Program-made: the position numbers and the translations under genes | Notes under the pieces: model-generated | Databases searched by the model: none | Seen by the model: the letters and a program-made list of their open reading frames with translations, nothing else | Told to the model about the DNA's origin: nothing | Shown: positions 58,823-64,000 of the stretch, piece by piece | Position numbering within the stretch: the stretch's first letter is position 1 | Layout of the letters: each line of letters opens with the position of its first letter | Assembly (NCBI RefSeq): GCF_004348895.1 | Contig: NZ_RRZK01000023.1 | Location: forward strand, 1-64,000 | DNA: 64,000 nt | DNA from: Pseudomonas vancouverensis | GTDB lineage: Bacteria > Pseudomonadota > Gammaproteobacteria > Pseudomonadales > Pseudomonadaceae | Direction of reading: 5' to 3'

Positions 58823-59569
58823 TCAATATCCCATGGTGCGTAGTGCCGCGAGTTGATTAAGGTTGCAGTCCAACGCGCCAGCACTTGGGCCATTGTTATT
58901 GAGGACTACGTTAAGCTGGGTCAAATTGTTGACCATGTTGCTATTGCCCAGTAGACGGGTGTTTTGCAGTAATCCTCCCTGAGCGACCTGTTGCACGGTC
59001 GAACCCTGGTTGCCATTAGCGGTAATGGCCATCTGAATGCCGCCGTTGGTCGCTGACACGGCGACGCTGCCCGCAGCGTTGCTCCCAGTGATGGTCTGAC
59101 CGGCCACAAGCGCCTGACCTGGGCTTTGCTGCAGAGCCGGAGCCGAATTGGCCTCCTGAACGTTGATGGCGATGTTGTTATTCGAGCTGTTGCCATCGCC
59201 TGCGGCTCGTGTGACCTGGGTAATACCCTGGTTATTGCCATTCAGGCCAGCACCACCAATTACGGTGCCGGTACCGGTTGCAGGAGCGCTGCCATTACCG
59301 GTTTCCTTGATGGTTGAAACATAGAATTCGGGTTTGACTGTTGCCGCCTGAATTTGCATCGAGGTAGTTGCCCCGATCAGGTCGCCACTGGCGTTGCGCC
59401 AGGTACTGCTCATGACAACACCAAAACTGATAATTCGACCTGGCATCACAAACCGACCGCGCAGTTCGGCCAGCTCCTGGTCCTTGATTTCGACGGGTTT
59501 GAATCCATTGGCAAAACCTGAGGTGCTCGCTACCAGGCAGGCAGCGGCCAGCCAATATGAGGTTTTCAT
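58823..59569 (-). CDS. fapE: FapE, minor component of Fap fibrils
   Basis: A 248-residue exported protein with a Sec signal (MKTSYWLAAACLVASTSGFA). FapE is a minor fibril component that is also exported. The N-terminal part KPVEIKDQELAELRGRFVMP matches the family, and the C-terminal half is Asn/Gln/Gly-rich with stretches such as GLNGNNQGITQVTRAAGDGN. It ends ALDCNLNQLAALRTMGY with a single Cys. The start at 59569 has GGGAG six bases upstream; the frame extends 11 codons further without a signal. 44 bases separate it from fapD. Confidence 0.92.
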   Translation of the reverse strand: MKTSYWLAAACLVASTSGFANGFKPVEIKDQELAELRGRFVMPGRIISFGVVMSSTWRNASGDLIGATTSMQIQAATVKPEFYVSTIKETGNGSAPATGTGTVIGGAGLNGNNQGITQVTRAAGDGNSSNNNIAINVQEANSAPALQQSPGQALVAGQTITGSNAAGSVAVSATNGGIQMAITANGNQGSTVQQVAQGGLLQNTRLLGNSNMVNNLTQLNVVLNNNGPSAGALDCNLNQLAALRTMGY

Positions 59570-59613
59570 GTGCTGCTCCCGGAGCATCCTGCCCCAAATC
59601 ATCTTGTTGGCGA

Positions 59614-60294
59614 TTAAAAGAAGTCGCTCTGTATGAAACCAAAGTCCATCAGTTCAGCGTCTTTGACCGGGTTGAAGTTATCCAGCTTGTTCTTTGCCGT
59701 AAGGGGTTCCGGTGGACTGCGCAATGCATTGGTCTTGTCATAACCGGGCCCTACGATGGCAAAGACAATGCCGTTCCAACCTTTGACAAAGTCATCGTGG
59801 GAGTAGCGTTTGTGGCCGAGTACCGGGTCGCCGATATAGACCCAGTTCTTGTCTGCACGCTGCAATACCACGAAGTGCTTGTAGCCGCGAATTTCCATCA
59901 GTACCACCACCGGGATCGTCACTGCATCGAGCTTTTCCGGCGGAATCTTGTAGCCACGGGCGCGCATGCCGATGCTTTCAACGTAGCGCTTCATGTCCAG
60001 CATGGAGAAACCCTGAGTACGAACAAGGTTCTGGTCAGCATTGACCAGCATGCCTTTGATGATGTGCTCTTCATCGACGTCGAGCCAATAGGCCTGGCGC
60101 AGTACCGTTGCCAGTGCGGCGGCGCCGCAGCTGAAATCGGTTTTTTGTTCGACGATGTCGCTGAACTTGCGTTCACGGATACTCTGGACCTGCTTGTACA
60201 CCAGCACGCCACCAGGCAGGGCGGCAACCGGCATCTGTGCGGCCTGGGTCAGGCCAGACAGGCAGAGTAGGGCGATGAAGGCAGTCTTACGCAT
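59614..60294 (-). CDS. fapD: FapD, C39-family cysteine protease of the Fap system
   Basis: A 226-residue exported protein (signal about 1-19) with a C39 peptidase fold. The catalytic triad is visible: Cys56 in KTDFSCGAAALATVLRQAYW, His140 in IRGYKHFVVLQ and Asp156 in VYIGDPVLGHKRYS. The oxyanion Gln expected a few residues before Cys56 is probably Gln50. FapD is needed for fibril formation, presumably by processing FapF or the subunits. The reading frame is open upstream into the fapC region, but the signal peptide places the start at 60294. A stem-loop lies between it and fapC. Confidence 0.92.
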   Translation of the reverse strand: MRKTAFIALLCLSGLTQAAQMPVAALPGGVLVYKQVQSIRERKFSDIVEQKTDFSCGAAALATVLRQAYWLDVDEEHIIKGMLVNADQNLVRTQGFSMLDMKRYVESIGMRARGYKIPPEKLDAVTIPVVVLMEIRGYKHFVVLQRADKNWVYIGDPVLGHKRYSHDDFVKGWNGIVFAIVGPGYDKTNALRSPPEPLTAKNKLDNFNPVKDAELMDFGFIQSDFF

Positions 60295-60319
60295 GGTCGA
60301 TACGCCTTGGGACTGTGGA

Positions 60320-60341
60320 AAAGCCCCGTTGCCGGGGCTTT
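60320..60341 (-). terminator. Stem-loop between fapC and fapD (attenuator or 3' stabiliser)
   Basis: 9-bp perfect stem AAAGCCCCG / CGGGGCTTT with loop of 4, in the 61-base gap after the fapC stop. On the transcript it is followed by TTCCAC, so the T-run is short. It could cause partial termination or protect the upstream mRNA end. Confidence 0.75.
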
Positions 60342-60355
60342 CGTCTTTATCGCGA

Positions 60356-61333
60356 TTACATGCAGGCTTTGCAGCCAGCAGCGATGGACAGCGAGTTGCT
60401 TTGTTGGTTGCCAACACCGGCGGCGTTGTTGGCGCCAAAGTTGCCGGAGAAGTTGTTGCCTACGTTGCTAATGGTAGCATTGTTGGTGACAGGGTTTTTC
60501 CAGCCGTCTGGAGTCATCACTTGTTGAGTGGTTACGCCGGCCAGGCCGAACACACCCACGGCAACGAAGTCAGATTTCTGATCTTTGCCGCCACCGTAGC
60601 CGCCTTTGTCGCCATAACCACCGTGGTGATCATCACCTTTGGTGGTTGCTTCGCCGGCCGCTACAAAGACACCAGCAGCGTTAAAGGTGCCTTTAAGCTC
60701 GTCTTTTTTGTAGGTCTGGGTGCCATAGTTGCTGACAGACAGGCCGGTGGAGGTTTGGTTGGCTGCAGCAGCAGACTGCGCTACACGACCGCCCGATACG
60801 GCGATTGCCAGGTTGTTTTTCTGTTGGTTGAAGTCGCCGGCAGCGTTGTTCACGCCAGCGTTGCCGGAACCGCCGTTTGCAACGTTGTTCAGGCTGGCAT
60901 TGGCAGTGCTTGAGGCATTGATAACGGTGTTGCCGGAGTTGAGTTGAGTCGCGCTGGTGGCGGAAACCGCGCTGCCGAAGATGAAGCTTTCGTCAGCAGT
61001 GGCCAGGGCAGCAGCGTTGTCTTGTTGGTTGCCGTCGCCGCCGGCGTTGTTCATGCCCATGTTGCCATTGCCGCCATTGGCCGCATTGTCGATGGTGGCG
61101 TTGTTTTTGGTGCCCTGGTTCAGAACGCCGTTGCTGTTGCTGTCTTGCGTATCCAGCACGGCGGCCCCAGCGCCTGCTGTAATTTGCAGAATTTGCTCCA
61201 GAGTTGGGCCCTTAGGCTGATGGTTGTTGTGTCCATGACCGTGATCGTCGTCACGACCGCCTGCTTGTGCTGCGATTGACATCACTGCTGCCAGAGCGAA
61301 AACCAGTGGTTTGAGAGCCATTGTAGGTTTCAT
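60356..61333 (-). CDS. fapC: FapC, major functional amyloid subunit
   Basis: Main building block of Fap fibrils, 325 residues with a Sec signal (about 1-24). Three Asn/Gln/Gly-rich repeats of roughly 37 residues are seen: R1 about 75-111, R2 about 140-178, R3 about 282-318, each with the cores N-A-I/L-N-NVANG-GN-GVNN-AAGDFNQQ-NNLAIA. The linkers differ: L1 is about 28 residues, L2 about 100. The mature N-terminus is His-rich (DDDHGHGHNNH, 28-38) and L2 has a second His/Gly/Tyr cluster (about 234-250). The C-terminal CxxC motif (GCKACM) is present as in other FapC proteins. GGAG lies 7 bases before the ATG. It lies third in the operon. Confidence 0.94.
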   Translation of the reverse strand: MKPTMALKPLVFALAAVMSIAAQAGGRDDDHGHGHNNHQPKGPTLEQILQITAGAGAAVLDTQDSNSNGVLNQGTKNNATIDNAANGGNGNMGMNNAGGDGNQQDNAAALATADESFIFGSAVSATSATQLNSGNTVINASSTANASLNNVANGGSGNAGVNNAAGDFNQQKNNLAIAVSGGRVAQSAAAANQTSTGLSVSNYGTQTYKKDELKGTFNAAGVFVAAGEATTKGDDHHGGYGDKGGYGGGKDQKSDFVAVGVFGLAGVTTQQVMTPDGWKNPVTNNATISNVGNNFSGNFGANNAAGVGNQQSNSLSIAAGCKACM

Positions 61334-61400
61334 GGTGTTTCTCCGTGCTTATTAGTTGGTTAAGTGTTGGTACTTTTCTAATCGCACTGCGTTGTGCGGG

Positions 61401-61979
61401 TCAGTCAGCGACCCGGATGCTCAGGGTGTTAGCCATTCGGTTCCCCACCCCGGCACTCTGGTTCACCTGGATCACTCCCCGGCTGCCGGTGAAGGCCTGG
61501 TCGCTTGTGACGACCTGGCGACTGCCGGTTGGGGTGCCAGTTGCTCCTGAGCTTGGTAGCAACGCCACGTTCTGTTGAGAAAGGGCGCTATCGTCAACGG
61601 CTTGCGGCATCGCACTGATGCTGATACGCATGGCGTTGGCCATCTGGTTGTTGGCACCGGCACCCTGGTTCACGCCCAGTGCGCCGCTGCCATTACTGAA
61701 AGAGGTGCCGCCGATCGTGGCCGAGGCATCGATCGACCGATTGGCAGGTGTGTCGAGTTTCTGATGGATGCTGGTGGTCGCCCCCGCTTCGGTTCCGATG
61801 GCGATGGCACGAACGTTGGTCTGTTGTTGCTGATCGCCTGAGGCCTGGTTGACGTTGTAATTGCCTTTGTACTGAATCCCGGAGTTCTGGATGCTGGCGT
61901 TATCGATTGCACTGACACCCGAGTCGGCCATGGCGCTGGCGCAGCCGAGCAGGGCAAGAAGGAGTAACGAACGATTCAT
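61401..61979 (-). CDS. fapB: FapB, amyloid nucleator
   Basis: A 192-residue minor amyloid protein that nucleates FapC polymerisation. It has a signal peptide (MNRSLLLLALLGCASAMA-DS) and three repeats of the Fap type: about 24-61 (including YNVNQASGDQQQQTNVRAIA), 80-122 (GALGVNQGAGANNQMANAMR) and 155-190 (GVIQVNQSAGVGNRMANTLS). The NQ-AG--NQ-AN pattern is shared with FapC. GGAGG lies 8 bases before the ATG, within the end of fapA; the fapA stop is one base upstream of the start. Confidence 0.93.
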   Translation of the reverse strand: MNRSLLLLALLGCASAMADSGVSAIDNASIQNSGIQYKGNYNVNQASGDQQQQTNVRAIAIGTEAGATTSIHQKLDTPANRSIDASATIGGTSFSNGSGALGVNQGAGANNQMANAMRISISAMPQAVDDSALSQQNVALLPSSGATGTPTGSRQVVTSDQAFTGSRGVIQVNQSAGVGNRMANTLSIRVAD

Positions 61980-61980
61980 G

Positions 61981-62418
61981 TCATTGGCCTCCGGCCATAC
62001 GGGTCAGGGGCGCGAGGCCGGCGCTCATGGCGCGGTTGATGGTGCCGGAGATCGCATTGCCGCTGCCGCCACCGTGGCCGGCGCTCATACCGGGCAAACC
62101 GTTGGGGTTGGTGACAACATTCAGGCCTTGCATGCCGCCCAGTGCTTGCCCGTTGCTGCTGCGCAAAGCTGTACCGCTGGTTACGCCGGCAATATCGGCA
62201 TCGCTCAGTTCGCCAGTGACGCGCGCGGAAGGGTTGGCATTGACAGTGGTTGGGTAGGGGTCCTTGCCAGCGCTACGACCGAAGGCATGTGGCTGAACAT
62301 CCCGTTGCAGCACAATGACGCCGTTGCCTTCGGCTTGAGCCTGGTAGCTGAACACTGTGCCGGCAGCGCTTGCCAGCAGCAGTAAACAGGTCAAGCCTTT
62401 TTTATTGAAAATTCCCAC
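61981..62418 (-). CDS. fapA: FapA, regulator of Fap fibril composition
   Basis: First gene of the fap operon; a 145-residue exported protein (signal about 1-29, ending YQAQA-EG). In other pseudomonads FapA influences the ratio of FapB and FapC in fibrils. The family segment VTGELSDADIAGVTSGTALR is present, followed by a Gly/Asn-rich end. The start is a GTG at 62418 with AAGGA eight bases upstream; no ATG lies near it. A sigma-54-like promoter is found 54 bases further upstream. Confidence 0.9.
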   Translation of the reverse strand: MGIFNKKGLTCLLLLASAAGTVFSYQAQAEGNGVIVLQRDVQPHAFGRSAGKDPYPTTVNANPSARVTGELSDADIAGVTSGTALRSSNGQALGGMQGLNVVTNPNGLPGMSAGHGGGSGNAISGTINRAMSAGLAPLTRMAGGQ

Positions 62419-62471
62419 GATCCAATTCCTTCTTTTGTGGGCTGGCCTTGGTCAGCGTTGTGAAGGAGAGA

Positions 62472-62486
62472 GCGAAAGCTGTGCCG
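62472..62486 (-). promoter_or_regulatory. Candidate sigma-54 promoter of fapABCDEF
   Basis: On the minus strand CGGCACAGCTTTCGC: GG and GC exactly 10 bases apart, with GGCAC matching the -24 element and TCGC the -12 element (consensus TGGCACG-N4-TTGC). The predicted transcript start is near 62460, giving a leader of about 42 bases before the fapA GTG. Confidence 0.6.
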
Positions 62487-62547
62487 CTTTTGGAATTTTG
62501 CGAGGATTCAACGACTTACGGATTTTGTCCGGGAGGGTGTTGCAGGC

Positions 62548-62641
62548 GGTGTATCAACGCTGAGACAGCACTACGACGGTGCGACCCGATAAAGTGGTTG
62601 CGCCGCTCTGGAACACGGGTTTGAGCGAGGGTGTATCAGCG
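62548..62641. promoter_or_regulatory. Two direct repeats upstream of fap promoter (enhancer-site candidates)
   Basis: GGTGTATCAACG at 62548-62559 and GGTGTATCAGCG at 62630-62641 match at 11 of 12 positions, same orientation, 82 bases apart. They lie about 63 and 145 bases upstream of the -24 GG, the usual range for enhancer-binding protein sites. The rest of the 355-base region 62419-62773 shows no gene. Confidence 0.5.
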
Positions 62642-62773
62642 ACGTAACAAGTCGTGTGACCAAACGATGAAGGGCGTTGAAATGGGCCGTTTGCGCGTGC
62701 AGGGGTGTTTCAGGATCGGACACTTTGGCCCCAAAACAGGGGGATGCATGGGGAAACAGCCCCGCCGACAGGC

Positions 62774-63298
62774 TCAGGAGGCGAGCAAGTGCGTGACGGC
62801 GTCCAAGGCGAGTGCACGGCGTTCGGCCCAGCCGCCTTGCAGTACTTGAACGGGTTGGTCATGGTCCTGGAGCCATCTTAGCGTTTGCTCGAAGAACGCC
62901 TGGCGTTCGCTCAACTCGGGTTGGCAACGTTGGCCGTCATCCATCCATTCGACCTGTTCCGGCGACAGCAGCAGATGCAGGTCATAACGACGAGCCAGCA
63001 ATGCCTGTTCAATCCACGCCGGGCAATCACCAAACAGGGTCTGGCTCCAGAGGATGTTGCTCAGCAGATGGGTGTCCAGAATCAGCAGATCGGGTTGCTG
63101 GGTGCGGGCCTGGTCTTCCCAGGCGAGTTGTCCACGGGCAATCTTGGGGATGTCGGCCAGCGTGGTATCGCGCGGATTCTGCTCGATGAACCAGCGCACA
63201 TATTCGTCCACCCGAATCCCGCCGAAGCGTTGTTGCAGTTCGGCCGCCAACCAGCTTTTACCGCTGGATTCCGGTCCCGTCAGTACCAGTACCTTCAT
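62774..63298 (-). CDS. NadR-like ATPase / nicotinamide riboside kinase
   Basis: A 174-residue P-loop protein. Walker A is LVLTGPESSGKSWLAAEL. Further blocks match the ribosylnicotinamide kinase domain of NadR: RVDEYVRWFIEQNP, DLLILDTHLLSNILWSQTLF and YDLHLLLSPEQVEWMDDGQR. It lacks the NMN adenylyltransferase and HTH domains of full NadR. It should phosphorylate imported nicotinamide riboside. The start at 63298 overlaps the PnuC stop (ATGA), so it is coupled with the transporter. Confidence 0.88.
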   Translation of the reverse strand: MKVLVLTGPESSGKSWLAAELQQRFGGIRVDEYVRWFIEQNPRDTTLADIPKIARGQLAWEDQARTQQPDLLILDTHLLSNILWSQTLFGDCPAWIEQALLARRYDLHLLLSPEQVEWMDDGQRCQPELSERQAFFEQTLRWLQDHDQPVQVLQGGWAERRALALDAVTHLLAS

Positions 63299-63858
63299 GC
63301 GTGTAACGCCGGGTCGGCGCGCCATTCACGCCAGCCTTGCACGGCGATGACCGTGAACAAGGCGTAGAGCGTGGCGGTCAGGTACAGCCCTTTATAGAGG
63401 AAGAGCCCGACGAAGATTACATCCAGGGCAATCCACAACGGCCAGCATTGCACGCGTTTTTGCGCCATCCAGACTTGTGCGACCAGGCTGAAGCCGGTCA
63501 GCGCGGCATCGAGCCAGGGTTGCGCGGCGTCGGTCCAATGGGCCATGGCCGCCCCCAGCAGCAGGCTGCCGGCGGCGCCAATGGCGAGGCTCACGGCCAC
63601 TGCGCTGGTTGGCAAGCGGCTGACCTCGCGTCCATGACGGGTTTCGCCCGAGCGGGTCCATTGCCACCAGCCGTAAATCTGCAACGCGGCGTAGATAACC
63701 TGCAGCAGCATGTCCGAATACAGCTTCACCTCAAAAAAGATCCAGCTATAAAGCAGCACCATGACCAGCCCGATGGGCCAGCACCAGGGATTCTGTTTGA
63801 CCGTCAGCCAGACGGCAATCACGCCGAGGGCGGCGGCAAACAGTTCAAGCCCGGACAT
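63295..63858 (-). CDS. pnuC: PnuC-family nicotinamide riboside transporter
   Basis: A 187-residue inner-membrane protein with about seven membrane segments. PnuC signatures: KQNPWCWPIGLVMVLLYSWI, YSDMLLQVIYAALQIYGWWQW with the conserved Q-Y-GWW-W motif, and a matching second half ending QCWPLWIALDVIFVGLFLYK. It imports nicotinamide riboside (or a related vitamin) by facilitated diffusion, trapped by the coupled kinase. The start is at 63858. Some PnuC relatives carry thiamine or riboflavin; the NadR-like partner favours nicotinamide riboside. Confidence 0.9.
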   Translation of the reverse strand: MSGLELFAAALGVIAVWLTVKQNPWCWPIGLVMVLLYSWIFFEVKLYSDMLLQVIYAALQIYGWWQWTRSGETRHGREVSRLPTSAVAVSLAIGAAGSLLLGAAMAHWTDAAQPWLDAALTGFSLVAQVWMAQKRVQCWPLWIALDVIFVGLFLYKGLYLTATLYALFTVIAVQGWREWRADPALHA

Positions 63859-64000
63859 GGAAGTTCCTTGGGGAAGAAAAAGAGGGGCGCGATTGTACCC
63901 ACAGAGCGGTTCCGGGCGTTAGTCGCCAGAGGAGCCGATTACACGGCAGCGTTGTACGGGCTTGTCTGATAGGATTCCGGCCCCGTGGAAAACCAGAATT
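63859..64000. other. Upstream region of pnuC at window edge
   Basis: 142 bases to the right edge with no complete gene. It should hold the pnuC promoter and the start of whatever lies beyond. I looked for an aptamer-like structure (thiamine pyrophosphate or NAD type) and saw no convincing conserved core. Confidence 0.4.

Noticed and set aside
63859..64000. Riboswitch upstream of pnuC
   Set aside because: No conserved thiamine pyrophosphate, FMN or NAD aptamer core was seen in the available 142 bases.

Overview
The window looks like chromosomal DNA of a fluorescent Pseudomonas (P. fluorescens group). The grounds are the gene families (a pvdQ-type pyoverdine acylase, the fapABCDEF amyloid operon, dpkA, a MexCD-like pump, a gnd-zwf pair), the GC-rich third codon positions, and repeated REP/REPIN palindromes with the core GGGAGCGAGC-T-GCTCGC. 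I see no rRNA, tRNA, CRISPR array, transposase or prophage genes. Gene starts were set by Shine-Dalgarno (SD) sequences, signal peptides and family starts; several differ from the longest open frame.

Layout. 1-8.3 kb: the tail of a fibronectin-III repeat protein, a DUF1345 membrane protein, and a MexC/MexD-like RND efflux pair divergent from an RstA/RstB-like two-component system. 8.3-11.4 kb: an orphan RHS core protein with a proline-rich tail, then a TPR protein/ECF sigma/anti-sigma operon. 11.5-19.1 kb: housekeeping and small genes (methyltransferase, 2-hydroxyacid dehydrogenase, alpha/beta hydrolase, YqaA and DUF411 proteins, aldo/keto reductase with a divergent LysR regulator, a 41-residue lipoprotein missed by length filters, a short Fur-like regulator). 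19.3-27.7 kb: pvdQ, an orphan FecR-type anti-sigma factor, and a 1612-residue DUF6543/dermonecrotic-toxin-family protein ending in an aspzincin-like zinc protease site.

27.9-40.9 kb: dpkA, two small genes, then a catabolic block. In it, LysR/nitrilase is followed by an acyl-CoA synthetase, SDR dehydrogenase, thiolase, acyl-CoA dehydrogenase and enoyl-CoA hydratase. A converging operon carries a LysR regulator, 3-hydroxyisobutyryl-CoA hydrolase-like protein and a second acyl-CoA dehydrogenase. Together this reads as branched short-chain acyl-CoA (isoleucine/valine type) degradation, possibly fed by the nitrilase. 41-46 kb: polyamine-binding protein plus agmatinase, aldo/keto reductase, a ZapE-type ATPase and a GNAT acetyltransferase. 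46-55 kb: CptA-like phosphoethanolamine transferase, gnd-zwf-Cof phosphatase operon, NhaB antiporter and a delta-60 repeat protein.

55.4-62.5 kb is a functional-amyloid island. A sigma-54 enhancer-binding protein with a degenerate receiver domain faces the fapABCDEF operon. Upstream of fapA I find a GG-N10-GC sigma-54-type promoter and two near-identical 12-bp direct repeats at enhancer-like distances, and a stem-loop separates fapC from fapD. The window ends with a PnuC/NadR-like nicotinamide riboside uptake pair.

The items most deserving attention are the aspzincin-tailed giant toxin beside the sigma-less FecR, the fap promoter architecture, the RHS tail with two PPxY motifs, and the ECF sigma gene that has no canonical start codon.
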